Assembly: GCA_910587295.1 (NCBI GenBank)
Contig: CAJULP010000063.1
Coordinates: 1-41,756, forward strand
DNA length: 41,756 nucleotides
DNA from: an uncultured Lachnospiraceae bacterium
GTDB lineage: Bacteria; Bacillota; Clostridia; Lachnospirales; Lachnospiraceae
Reading direction: 5' to 3'
Shown in pieces: positions 1-7,758 of the stretch (position 1 is the stretch's first letter; the number at the start of each line of letters is the position of its first letter). The notes beneath the pieces were generated by a model. That model was not told where the DNA came from, did no database searches, and saw only the letters and a list, made by a program, of their open reading frames with translations. A program made the translations under genes and the position numbers.

Positions 1-153
1 CCGATGCCGACAGCCTCACCTCTGTAGACTAATCCAAACACAGAGGTCTTGCGTTAAGCACTGACCGTGTGCATAGCATGGACGGCACTATAAGTATAAC
101 CCAAAATTTCCCACATGGAATCTGCGTCTGTATCAACCTGCCAATGAAAGGAG

Positions 154-768
154 ATGCTTCTTATCAATATTTTATTAGTCGATGACCACGTTCTATTTTC
201 CAAAAGTCTGGAAATTGCATTATCAGACTACCCGGAAATAAAAACCTTTAAAAGTATCAATGATATTTCCCTATTGGATAAATTCATTGAAAAAAATGCC
301 CCGGACATCCTGCTCATGGATATCAATTTAAAAAATATAACATCTGAAGACGGTTTAGAATTGGCAAAGCAGATATTATACCGTCATCCGGAGCAGAAAA
401 TTGTTATCCTGTCCGGATACGATCTTCCGGTATACCGCAACGAAGCCCAAAAAATCGGGGCAAAAGGATTTATCAACAAAAATACTGAACCGGAAATGCT
501 GATCGCTTTTCTTTCACAGATCATGCAGGGAAAATTTATCTTCAACGGTTCAGTTCCTTTTTTAGAAGAATTAACTGACTGTGAAAAACAGATTTTGCAG
601 CTTACCGCTAACGGCAGAAAGCGGAAAGAGATTGCAGGCACACTCTATATCAGCGAGCGTACCCTCTCCAATCATTTACAGCATATATTTGAAAAACTTG
701 ATGTTTCCTCCTCTGTCGAAGCAGTAACCAAGGCGATTCAATTAGGATACCTTCCACCGATTTGTTAA
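154..768 (+). CDS. NarL/FixJ-type response regulator (REC + LuxR HTH)
   Basis: Two-domain response regulator that would bind DNA when phosphorylated by a partner kinase. Residues 1-120 are a receiver domain: acidic pair D10-D11, phospho-acceptor D56 in DILLMDINL, and conserved lysine K109 in GFINKN. Residues 138-200 carry a LuxR-type helix-turn-helix (TDCEKQILQL, then KEIAGTLYISERTLSNHLQHIFEKL). The 204-residue length is normal for the NarL family. No sensor kinase lies next to it; one may sit outside the window to the left. The start is awkward: the Shine-Dalgarno AAGGAG (148-153) directly abuts the ATG, so initiation may occur slightly downstream at a non-ATG codon or the annotated ATG may be poorly used. 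The family assignment is firm; the target genes are unknown. Confidence 0.9.
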   Translation: MLLINILLVDDHVLFSKSLEIALSDYPEIKTFKSINDISLLDKFIEKNAPDILLMDINLKNITSEDGLELAKQILYRHPEQKIVILSGYDLPVYRNEAQKIGAKGFINKNTEPEMLIAFLSQIMQGKFIFNGSVPFLEELTDCEKQILQLTANGRKRKEIAGTLYISERTLSNHLQHIFEKLDVSSSVEAVTKAIQLGYLPPIC

Positions 769-796
769 TTTATCATCAAATAAATCATCAAAAGCT

Positions 797-838
797 GCAT
801 TGTGGAAAAATCCAAAAGTTTAGATTTTTCCACAATGC
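797..838 (+). terminator. Perfect 16-bp hairpin after the response regulator
   Basis: The arms gcattgtggaaaaatc (797-812) and its exact complement (823-838) are separated by a 10-nt loop. It lies 29 bases past the stop codon of the regulator, so it probably ends that transcript. There is no T-run after the stem on the plus strand, although the stem itself contains a run of five T, so it could also be a processing or stability element. Confidence 0.5.
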
Positions 839-1099
839 CTGTACCTCCCCGACCACTACTATCACATCATACATTCGTATATCACCATTTCCGCTATTTC
901 CTATCTGTGTTTTCCCTTCCATATTCCGCATTTTCAACCAGATGCAGCAATTGAACAGCCCAGAATGTCAGATCACAGTCCAGCCCGCAACCTTGCCTGT
1001 ATAGTATAGATAAGCGCCATAAGGCAATTGCCATTATTCAACCCTAAATAACTGTTTTCAAATCTCAAATAAATTTCCGTACAACATCTCCGATATTTT

Positions 1100-1108
1100 T
1101 GCTATAAT
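1100..1108 (+). promoter_or_regulatory. Extended -10 promoter for the acyltransferase gene
   Basis: TGCTATAAT is a perfect extended -10 (TGn followed by TATAAT at 1103-1108), about 84 bases before the ATG at 1192. The region 17 bases upstream has only a weak -35 match, as expected for extended -10 promoters. Confidence 0.55.
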
Positions 1109-1191
1109 CATAATACAAAAATGCAGGCAGCACAATATACCTGCCTTTTGTAGTCAAATAATCCTTACATTACTTATCAGGGAGGCCTGTT

Positions 1192-1995
1192 ATGGATTTC
1201 AGATCACTGTGCGGCAACATAGACTTGCCGGAAGAAATGCGGAAAGAAGCAATATGCTATTACCAATCTGGCGGCTTTGACACAGTACGCCCTTTTGTCG
1301 AAGGTTTAAGAAATATGGAGACAGAATCCAATGCGAGGGATAAGCTGAACCGGCTGTTGGATCCTGATCCGAAAAAAGCCAAAATGCTGGCTTGTATGCT
1401 GTCTTGCGCTTCAGATCTTTACCTCTGGTATCAGGAAAAAGGGATAAGTGAAACCATATTCCTTGCTACTATGCGCTGCTTTACCAGATTCATAGAAGAA
1501 TGCAGGGAAATAACCGGCCAATATGCTTTTGACCGGGAATGGTGGACTGCCCGGCAGATAAGCGGAAACTTATTTCGGATTGGGGAACTGGAATATGAAA
1601 TGACACATGTCGGTCAAAAACCTGTCATCAGCATTCACATCCCTTCCGATTCTGTTTTAACCCCGCAAAATTGCAGCGCATCCCTCGAAAGCGCTAAAGC
1701 TTTTTTTGCAAAATTCTTTCCTTTATATGAAGGAAAAGATTTCGTATGCCATTCATGGCTTTTGGCGCCGGAATTAAAAAGTCTCCTGCCGCCGGATTCC
1801 AATATCATTCTGTTCCAGCATAGATTTCTGCTCCAAGATGTGGATTATTCGGAGATAGAATGCATGGATTGGGTATTTAAGACAAGAAATGTTCCCATTG
1901 CAGAGCTGCCGGAAAATACCACCTTGCAGAAAAATATGAAGCGGCATTTACTAAATGGCGGGAAAATTGGATGCGGAAGGGGGAGGTTAATTTAA
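1192..1995 (+). CDS. Acyltransferase-domain protein (DUF5596 / GNAT_C type)
   Basis: Cytoplasmic protein of 267 residues that resembles the two-part 'acyltransferase domain-containing protein' common in Clostridia: an N-terminal helical domain (about 1-125, including RPFVEGLRNM and DLYLWYQEKGI) and a C-terminal GNAT-like fold (about 125-267, including RIGELEYEM, SIHIPSDSVL and CHSWLL). The ending, with TLQKNMKRHLLNGGKIGCG, matches the usual end of this family, so the gene appears complete. The start is supported by AGGGAGG about 7 bases upstream. The TAA stop codon (1993-1995) overlaps the outer end of the hairpin element that follows. Its substrate is unknown. The assignment rests on remembered family motifs, not a search. 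Confidence 0.7.
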   Translation: MDFRSLCGNIDLPEEMRKEAICYYQSGGFDTVRPFVEGLRNMETESNARDKLNRLLDPDPKKAKMLACMLSCASDLYLWYQEKGISETIFLATMRCFTRFIEECREITGQYAFDREWWTARQISGNLFRIGELEYEMTHVGQKPVISIHIPSDSVLTPQNCSASLESAKAFFAKFFPLYEGKDFVCHSWLLAPELKSLLPPDSNIILFQHRFLLQDVDYSEIECMDWVFKTRNVPIAELPENTTLQKNMKRHLLNGGKIGCGRGRLI

Positions 1996-2005
1996 ATTTC
2001 CGATT

Positions 2006-2147
2006 AGTTGGACTTACATGAGCCAATAAATCAGCCCTAATAAGGTGAAAAATCTACGTCACCACGCTCGGATAAAGCGTTCGCGAAATGGTTCCTTAAG
2101 ATTTTCACCTTATTAGGGCTGATTTATTGGCTCATGTAAGTCCAACT
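2006..2147. repeat. Left giant hairpin (46-bp perfect arms)
   Basis: Arms 2006-2051 and 2102-2147 are exact reverse complements, and pairing continues for a few bases past a single bulged A at 2051-2052. The 50-base apical region contains the conserved core (2056-2098), with inner stems ACCA/TGGT (2061-2064 with 2089-2092) and ACGCT/AGCGT (2064-2068 with 2076-2080). Confidence 0.85.
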
Positions 2148-2290
2148 GGCTCTTCGACTAAACTGCTAACCACTACGTAACTGGCTGTTGAACATACTAT
2201 GGCGTAAACGGTACTATTAGCGGCAGTCAATTAAGTAGTAGTTTTCACGTTTAGTTGAATGTTTCGTTGGATTAATGTTAGCCAAAAACT

Positions 2291-2378
2291 CGAAAGGAAG
2301 GGAAGAAAAATCTTAAGGAGCCATTTCGCGAACGCACTATCGAGCGTGGCGACGTAGATTTTTCTTCCCTTCCTTTCG
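2291..2378. repeat. Right giant hairpin (23-bp perfect arms)
   Basis: Arms 2291-2313 and 2356-2378 are exact reverse complements. The 42-base loop (2314-2355), read on the minus strand, is nearly identical to the left core. It carries GCCA/TGGC where the left copy has ACCA/TGGT, which preserves the pairing. Confidence 0.85.
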
Positions 2379-2417
2379 GGCATTTAGATAACCCCATATA
2401 ACCAACTAAACGGGAAT

Positions 2418-3443
2418 TTACAGTGCAAACTCCCGATACAGGGAATCCCTGAATGTTTCATCGGAAACTGCCCTATTTAAGTCATCCAGTCTTTCAGATG
2501 CCATCAAGGCAGCGGTCAGGCGGGCAAAGCGGTTTTCTCCTTTTTTCACACCAATTTTTTCGCCACGCATTTCACCGCGTTTTTCGCCTCTCTTTTCTCC
2601 TTCCCTGATTCCTTCTTCCCTTCCGGCATTCCGCTCATCGGCAAGCCATTCTTTCATCGCTGTACACATACCGTTCCTTCCTCCTTCCCTGTTCTTTCTC
2701 ATCCTAAGGACCTTTTTGGGGAGCTGCATTAAGATGCCCACCGCGTCAAAGGTCGCCTCATCCATATTTTCGATTCGTTCTCTGTTTTGCTCCACATAAT
2801 CCATCAGCCCCGTCTTGTCGCCCTGCCGCTTCAAAAATCCCACAAGCTCCTGCATCCCTGTCTCAAACCTGGTCTCGTCAAGGTCGCTGGCCTTTACCAG
2901 GTTCATATGGTAATCCGCGACAAAACGTTTAAACGTTTCATTTTCCTTTTCTAATTCTAACATGTCATGCAGGTTTTCGCAACCGTCATAGGGCTCTTCC
3001 CCATGGTAAAACACGACTGTTGTGACGGGATTTAGTTTCTCATCCTTTGCCATTTCGGAAAGGAACTCGTCTCTGCGGGGCTTTTCTTCCCGGCTGTTTT
3101 TTAATTCTCTTAATTGTCTCTTGTACTCCGTGACGTCATATTCCATGCACCGAACGGGCATGGCGTAGTCCACCTTATTCTGGGCCTCTATGCCGATCAC
3201 GATATAGCGGTCACTGCCAAAGACTGCCTTCAGGGCATCCCGCTGCCTCTGGATATACTTCGGTTTACGGGGAGACTGTGTTCCGGGGGAGATAGCTTCC
3301 CGAAGACAGGATACGGCCTCACGGTCCGTCAGCTGTTCCGGGGTGACCACTCTTTGCCCGTTATGGATGCACCCGTTGATAAAGTCCGCAAAGACAGCGG
3401 GGTCTGACAGATAGCTGCAGATAACATTGTTCTTTTGTCCCAT
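2418..3443 (-). CDS. Rpn-family recombination-promoting nuclease / PD-(D/E)XK transposase-like protein
   Basis: A 341-residue protein of the Rpn/YhgA-like class, known as DNA endonucleases that promote RecA-independent recombination. The fold signature is visible: RDALKAVFG (D69) followed by YIVIGIEAQNKVDYAMPVR (E86, Q88), matching the D...ExQ core of the PD-(D/E)XK superfamily and the family's characteristic YAMP motif. The C-terminus has the typical charged tandem tail of EKRGE/EMRGE repeats (about residues 275-305). The start at 3443 is chosen because AAGGAG precedes it by 6 bases; the upstream in-frame ATG at 3509 has no such site. The TAA stop is the last base triplet of the hairpin element. 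A catalytically active state is plausible but unproven. Confidence 0.85.
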   Translation of the reverse strand: MGQKNNVICSYLSDPAVFADFINGCIHNGQRVVTPEQLTDREAVSCLREAISPGTQSPRKPKYIQRQRDALKAVFGSDRYIVIGIEAQNKVDYAMPVRCMEYDVTEYKRQLRELKNSREEKPRRDEFLSEMAKDEKLNPVTTVVFYHGEEPYDGCENLHDMLELEKENETFKRFVADYHMNLVKASDLDETRFETGMQELVGFLKRQGDKTGLMDYVEQNRERIENMDEATFDAVGILMQLPKKVLRMRKNREGGRNGMCTAMKEWLADERNAGREEGIREGEKRGEKRGEMRGEKIGVKKGENRFARLTAALMASERLDDLNRAVSDETFRDSLYREFAL

Positions 3444-3533
3444 AAAAACTCCTTCTTGATGTCTTGAAATTACGGTGATAACCCCTATGGAAATAACATG
3501 CCGGATCATACCAGCAATAGAATAACACGAATC

Positions 3534-3551
3534 TAAGATAAATTTATCTTA
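3534..3551. promoter_or_regulatory. 18-base perfect palindrome, candidate operator
   Basis: TAAGATAAATTTATCTTA is its own reverse complement. It lies about 90 bases upstream of the Rpn start codon, in a position where a dimeric repressor could bind. No regulator with this target is known to me. Confidence 0.35.
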
Positions 3552-3641
3552 ACAAAAGAGAACGTAATTTACAATATAACAATTATAAACTTTTTATAAA
3601 ATTATTATATTGGCAGCGAAACAAAATCTGCTGCACCACAG

Positions 3642-3677
3642 TAAACAGCGCATTTTTCCTTTGTATTGCGCTGTTTA
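3642..3677 (-). terminator. Hairpin downstream of the glycosidase-like gene
   Basis: taaacagcgca (3642-3652) pairs perfectly with 3667-3677 across a 14-base loop. It follows the stop codon of the minus-strand enzyme gene by about 60 bases. No clear T-run follows on the minus strand, so factor-independent termination is uncertain. Confidence 0.4.
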
Positions 3678-3739
3678 TCTGTAGTTTTATCAGATTATCA
3701 GGATTGGCTTACATGAAACACGAAACGGCATGTTTAAAT

Positions 3740-5866
3740 TTAACAAAAATAAATCTCTTCCACGGCTTTCGGAACAATCAATTTATTATTTTTAAATTCA
3801 CAGTTCAACGTAATCATTCCTTCTTCCCTGAAGATCACCACTGCTGCCTTTCGCCAGGTCGGACAGGCCCGCACCCACACGTAACGGGAAAGGGAATGGT
3901 CATAGTGCTTAGGATAACCGTGCGTAATCTCATACCTTTTCTCTATATCCTCATCAGACAGCTGCATCAGTGTCCGCCTGATGGCAGGGTCACCTCCTCC
4001 CACAAAATAATCCGGCTGGTAGCAGGAATAAGATTCCCCCTCCTTTGTTATCTTGGAAAAATTTGTCATATATCCGTTCCAGGAACTGAGAAAATAGTCC
4101 CCTTTTCCCGTCAAAACGCCCATATGGAAATCCGCCTCCGCACGCCAGATACTCCATGCATGTCCGGCACATATCCCAGGCCCCGTTCCGTCTCCTTCCC
4201 ATATGGTCTCCCACCACCGCATCGTGGACATATAAAGCCTTACATCCGGTGTATAGCATCGCCACCAGTCATGCAGACGCAATACTTTTTCCGCAAAAAT
4301 GACATATTCCTCCACATACTCTATGTATCTGCAATAATAAAGCAGGGACAGAGCCGTACAGGAAATAGACCCCTCTTCCATCTCCTCATCATTCTGCCCG
4401 CTCACGATACCCTCCGTTGGAAAATGAAGTCCCCGTTCCATCAGATACCGCACTGCCCTTGCCGCGCTTTCCGAAAAATACTTTACCCTGCCCTGATCCA
4501 CATTCCGGAGCTGCCGCGCAAGGTCAATGATGGCAATGACAGGAGCGCATACCGTGGTATAATCGCTGTGCTGTACAAACGCACCGTTTTCCTGCTGATA
4601 ACTCTCGATCATCGTCTCCGCCGATCTTACCGCAAAATCAAGATACCTTTTCTCCCCGGTCATCTTATACTGCTCCGTCAAGATGGAAATACCAAAAAAC
4701 TGTTCCTGGATTCTCCGGGATTGATAAACGTGATAGGCCGGGAACCCATCTACCGGGTACGGCACAATGGTATTCCCCGGTATGGGCCGCTCCCCTTCTC
4801 CCATTACAATCTTTATGGCTTCCTCCACCTTTGACCTATATCTGTCACTGTTATGGGTGGCCATATAAGAAAGCAGTGCCCAGCACCAGGTCATCCCCTC
4901 GCACAGATTCACATCGTTATGGTACGGCTTTCTTACCGTCTCGCAGCTTTTCTCAAATAACCGGTCCATATCCTCACCAAACCAGAGTACCAAATCAAGC
5001 CCCGGCCTGCCATCTTTATATGGCACAACACGGCAAAGCCCGTACCCGGGAAATGCTGCCCGCACCGTATCGCCCGTCACCGGAAGCTCCCTCTCCCTTT
5101 CTTCATACAAAACCGTTACATAGTCCGCCTCACCCAGAAGCTTCACGTCGATGTACCGTCCAAACGTGCCTGTTATTTCAGAATACAGCATGGGGCATCC
5201 ATAGCTTTCCTGGATCTTACGATAGCATTCCGCTATCGTGTCCGCAAAAGCAATCTCCAGCGTCACTGTGCCGCTTCCCCCTGTTCCATATCTCTCATCC
5301 AGTGCAGACAACATTTGAAAACGCTGAATGAAATGCCCGTAGGAATATTCCGAGTAATGAATCCTCCATGCCCTGCATTCACCCTTTGCCATCACAATAC
5401 AGAATCCGCAGGCTATCACCGGCATGATACAGTACATTTTATCCCCATCCCGGGATGTATAGGGAGAACTGGGAAGGAGCTGGCCCACATAAGTGCCATT
5501 CTTCTTACTTAAAAAGTTCAGATTCAGGTCTATCCCAAACTGCGATATCTCCGGATTATCCGTATGGGATTCTATCGTGAGCAAGTCATGCTTCAACGAA
5601 TAAATTGTTTCAACAGACAATTTCTCATTTCTGCATCTGACCCTGTTTTTCTCCATTATTACGCTGTCATAAGAAGCAAACCGTTCTTTGTAAGGCGTAA
5701 ATGGGCGTTCTGTCCGTATATCATCCCCTTTTTGCGTATAGCAGATGCCTCCCATTCCATTTAAATCCGCAAGATTGTAAGCTCCTAATCCCGAATACAG
5801 TCCACAGATCAATCCATCCTTTTTTCGAACGGTAATTTCCAACCCACGATTTTTTATTGTTATCAT
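3740..5866 (-). CDS. Large (alpha/alpha)6-type glycoside hydrolase-like protein, family not assigned
   Basis: A 708-residue cytoplasmic protein with no signal peptide. The first 300 or so residues are beta-rich (FGIDLNLNFL, GTVTLEIAFAD). From about 330 to 640 the sequence looks like an alpha/alpha toroid: WCWALLSYMA, RIQEQFFGISILTEQYKMTGEKRYLDFAVRSAETMI, and the Trp-rich stretch RWWETIWEGDGTGPGICAGHAWSIWRAE, which resembles an active-site wall. I cannot name a CAZy family. A GGAAGGG ribosome site precedes the ATG. It is divergent from the sensor kinase gene and shares a locus with an LplABC-like importer, so it probably processes the imported oligosaccharide inside the cell. A polysaccharide-lyase-like activity is an alternative. 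Confidence 0.6.
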   Translation of the reverse strand: MITIKNRGLEITVRKKDGLICGLYSGLGAYNLADLNGMGGICYTQKGDDIRTERPFTPYKERFASYDSVIMEKNRVRCRNEKLSVETIYSLKHDLLTIESHTDNPEISQFGIDLNLNFLSKKNGTYVGQLLPSSPYTSRDGDKMYCIMPVIACGFCIVMAKGECRAWRIHYSEYSYGHFIQRFQMLSALDERYGTGGSGTVTLEIAFADTIAECYRKIQESYGCPMLYSEITGTFGRYIDVKLLGEADYVTVLYEERERELPVTGDTVRAAFPGYGLCRVVPYKDGRPGLDLVLWFGEDMDRLFEKSCETVRKPYHNDVNLCEGMTWCWALLSYMATHNSDRYRSKVEEAIKIVMGEGERPIPGNTIVPYPVDGFPAYHVYQSRRIQEQFFGISILTEQYKMTGEKRYLDFAVRSAETMIESYQQENGAFVQHSDYTTVCAPVIAIIDLARQLRNVDQGRVKYFSESAARAVRYLMERGLHFPTEGIVSGQNDEEMEEGSISCTALSLLYYCRYIEYVEEYVIFAEKVLRLHDWWRCYTPDVRLYMSTMRWWETIWEGDGTGPGICAGHAWSIWRAEADFHMGVLTGKGDYFLSSWNGYMTNFSKITKEGESYSCYQPDYFVGGGDPAIRRTLMQLSDEDIEKRYEITHGYPKHYDHSLSRYVWVRACPTWRKAAVVIFREEGMITLNCEFKNNKLIVPKAVEEIYFC

Positions 5867-5960
5867 TTTATCCCTTCCTTTCCATTTGACCCGGAAACGA
5901 TCCGGAACCGCATTGTTACATTTACGCCCTTTTATTGTTCTATATCCGCTTTTATTCTTA

Positions 5961-5989
5961 TTGAATTTCGATTACCGTCATTATATAAT
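5961..5989 (+). promoter_or_regulatory. Promoter of the two-component operon
   Basis: TTGAAT (5961-5966), a 17-base spacer and TATAAT (5984-5989) form a near-consensus sigma-A promoter, about 39 bases before the kinase start. Confidence 0.7.
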
Positions 5990-6027
5990 ACAAGCATAAA
6001 AGAAATTTAGTAAAAGGAATGGATATC

Positions 6028-7758
6028 GTGCGTTTCAATACCCCCATCAATATGCGAAAACTTCTTTCTGCCGCCTTTCTGTGCTTTTCACTCCCCGCTA
6101 TGGCACTTTTGCTTGTTTTGTCCTTTTTTACCGTTCAACGCCAGTCCGACGCAGAGATAAAGTCATACCAGAATAATCTTATCACCTATGCAAGCAATTT
6201 GGAACGCACCCTCTACAATACAAACACACAGCTTTCCTATACTGCCTTTACCAATCCGAAATTCCAGATTTTTTCCTGGTCGGATTCCCTATTTGAAAAG
6301 CACAGCTACGCTTATGAGATCATGAACCCGTTTACGGTGATCCTCAATCAGGAACAGCTCATTGGCGGTTTTTTCCTCTACAGCGCTTCACCGTCCTACT
6401 ATTATCCGAACTATCAGATTGATTATTCCTATGAGGACAAGCAGACAGTCCATACATTTTTATCAGAAGCAGCCAGCCTGACCGCCGAAAGGGAAAGCTG
6501 GGTTACCCTTGAACTCTCAGACCGGCTGGTGCTCATCCGGTCCAGCCGGATTGGGGAGAATCTGTGTGCCGCCATGATCGACCCTGCACTGGATCAGGCC
6601 GTGGCCTACGCCTCAAACCCGCAGGAAGGAATCCTTTTCTTTTATGCCACCAAGGAGGGGGATGTGTTTTATCCAAAAGAACTTCAGTCCAAATGGGAGG
6701 ACGGCTTTGATTCCTCTCCCGTTAAAAACGTAACATATGGCGGCCGTTCCTGTTATTTGATCAAAACTCCTGTAAAAAACAGCAGTGTCTTTTTGTGCTG
6801 CCTGATCCCCCAAAAAGGATTCTGGCACATCTTAAGTCCTTCCGAAAAAATAATCCTGCTGCTGATCCTCCTCTTATTCTGCTTAGCCCCCTTTTTGTGG
6901 ATGGCGCTTTACAAGCAGCTGCTTAATCCTTTGACCGTCCTTTCCAGTTATATGAATCAGATTGCCGACGGTAACTATTCCCTGCTTGTGCCTGAGGATC
7001 AGAAAATCACCGAACTTCAGGACTTTAGCCACACGCTGAATCACACGCTCCAAAGCATCCACCGGCTGAAAGAAGAATCCTACGAGCGGAAGCTGGACCT
7101 GCAGCAGGCGCAGCTGCAATATCTCCACCTCCAGATCCGGCCTCATTTTTATATCAACTGCCTGAATAATATCTACAGTCTGGCAAAAAATAAAGAGTAT
7201 GACGAAATCCAGGAAACAATCTTGTCTCTTTCCGATTATTTCCGTTATGTATTCCGCAACAGCCAAAAGCTTGTCACCCTCACGGAGGAGCTTCACTGTG
7301 TCAAAAGCTATATTTACCTGCGGCAGAATAATTTTGCCAGCACGCTTTTATTGACCATGGATATTGATGCGGCCACTGCGGATATTTTCATCCTTCCGCT
7401 TTCGCTGCTCACTTTTGTGGAGAACTGCATCCAGCACTCCAAAAACATAACCGGCCTGACGATCCACATCAGATCCCGCCTGCTGACCACGCCAAGAGGA
7501 CGCTATCTGAACCTGACCGTCTCTGACAATAACGGAGGATTTTCTGCGGAGGATCTGGAATATCTCAACCATATTGGGGAACGCAAATCCCTTTACGATG
7601 ATTATCATGTGGGGATCTCCAATATTTATTACCGTATGAAACTCACCTGGAATCAGGAGGGGGAGCTGTTTTTTTATAATCAGGATTGCGGAAGCTGTGT
7701 AGAAATCATTATCCCTGTCGGAAAGGAGGAAAAACCAAATGACCATTATGATCGTTGA
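6028..7758 (+). CDS. Sensor histidine kinase of the YesM/LytS type
   Basis: Membrane kinase that would phosphorylate the following regulator. Numbered from the ATG at 6019, membrane segments are at about 12-36 and 272-298, with an extracytoplasmic sensor of about 235 residues between them. A HAMP linker follows, then the His_kinase domain with the phospho-acceptor H376 in QIRPHFYINCLNNIYSL. The ATPase domain has the N-box (FVENCIQHS) and G-box (VSDNNGGF). I prefer the GTG at 6028 because AAAAGGA (6012-6018) is 9 bases upstream of it but directly touches the ATG at 6019. The last 20 bases overlap the regulator gene. The family is known for sensing sugars next to LplABC-type importers, which fits the neighbourhood. 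Confidence 0.9.
   Translation: MRFNTPINMRKLLSAAFLCFSLPAMALLLVLSFFTVQRQSDAEIKSYQNNLITYASNLERTLYNTNTQLSYTAFTNPKFQIFSWSDSLFEKHSYAYEIMNPFTVILNQEQLIGGFFLYSASPSYYYPNYQIDYSYEDKQTVHTFLSEAASLTAERESWVTLELSDRLVLIRSSRIGENLCAAMIDPALDQAVAYASNPQEGILFFYATKEGDVFYPKELQSKWEDGFDSSPVKNVTYGGRSCYLIKTPVKNSSVFLCCLIPQKGFWHILSPSEKIILLLILLLFCLAPFLWMALYKQLLNPLTVLSSYMNQIADGNYSLLVPEDQKITELQDFSHTLNHTLQSIHRLKEESYERKLDLQQAQLQYLHLQIRPHFYINCLNNIYSLAKNKEYDEIQETILSLSDYFRYVFRNSQKLVTLTEELHCVKSYIYLRQNNFASTLLLTMDIDAATADIFILPLSLLTFVENCIQHSKNITGLTIHIRSRLLTTPRGRYLNLTVSDNNGGFSAEDLEYLNHIGERKSLYDDYHVGISNIYYRMKLTWNQEGELFFYNQDCGSCVEIIIPVGKEEKPNDHYDR

Larger units (their letters stand above)
769..1191. other. Intergenic stretch between regulator and acyltransferase
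   Basis: 423 bases without a convincing gene. It holds the 16-bp hairpin at 797-838 and, near its right end, an extended -10 promoter for the next gene. The 80-codon open frame inside it has no ribosome binding site and a low-complexity Phe/Pro-rich composition, so I do not regard it as a gene. Confidence 0.5.
1993..2420. mobile_element. 428-bp non-coding bipartite hairpin element with terminal inverted repeats (MITE-like)
   Basis: The ends are imperfect inverted repeats, 17 of 19 identical: 1993-2011 TAAATTTCCGATTAGTTGG against the complement of 2402-2420, TAAATTCCCGTTTAGTTGG. Each half contains a very long hairpin: arms 2006-2051/2102-2147 (46 bp, perfect) on the left and 2291-2313/2356-2378 (23 bp, perfect) on the right. 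The arm sequences of the two hairpins are unrelated, but their loops hold the same roughly 45-base core in opposite orientations. A middle spacer of about 140 bases separates them and repeats the terminal motif once (CGTTTAGTTG near 2248). A TA dinucleotide flanks the inner boundary on both sides (1993-1994 and 2419-2420), which would fit a TA-targeting transposase acting in trans. There is no open frame of any size inside. It is non-autonomous and the mobilising enzyme is not in the window. It will also act as a strong barrier between the two convergent genes. Confidence 0.7.
3444..3739. other. AT-rich intergenic region with palindrome and hairpin
   Basis: 296 bases without a gene. It contains a perfect 18-base palindrome at 3534-3551 and an 11-bp hairpin at 3642-3677. 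The middle (3540-3620) is very AT-rich. It is the promoter side of the Rpn gene and the downstream side of the glycosidase-like gene. Confidence 0.5.

Noticed and set aside
1..153. Possible end of an upstream gene at the left edge
   Set aside because: All plus-strand frames hit stops within the first 65 bases and none gives a recognisable C-terminus, so no partial gene is called. A 7-bp hairpin (ACCTCTG/CAGAGGT, 18-47) is too weak to name.
762..1004. 80-codon plus-strand open frame
   Set aside because: It has no ribosome site, begins inside the preceding gene's stop region and crosses the hairpin; composition is not protein-like.
1993..2420. CRISPR array, integron attC site or IS200/IS605 end
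   Set aside because: There are no regularly spaced repeats or spacers, the core lacks the paired GTTRRRY/RYYYAAC sites expected of attC, and the structure is symmetric with two large hairpins rather than one small asymmetric hairpin at each end.
3704..4834. 376-codon plus-strand open frame opposite the glycosidase-like gene
   Set aside because: It is entirely antisense to a well-supported gene, His/Pro/Arg-rich as expected for a shadow frame, and lacks a ribosome site.
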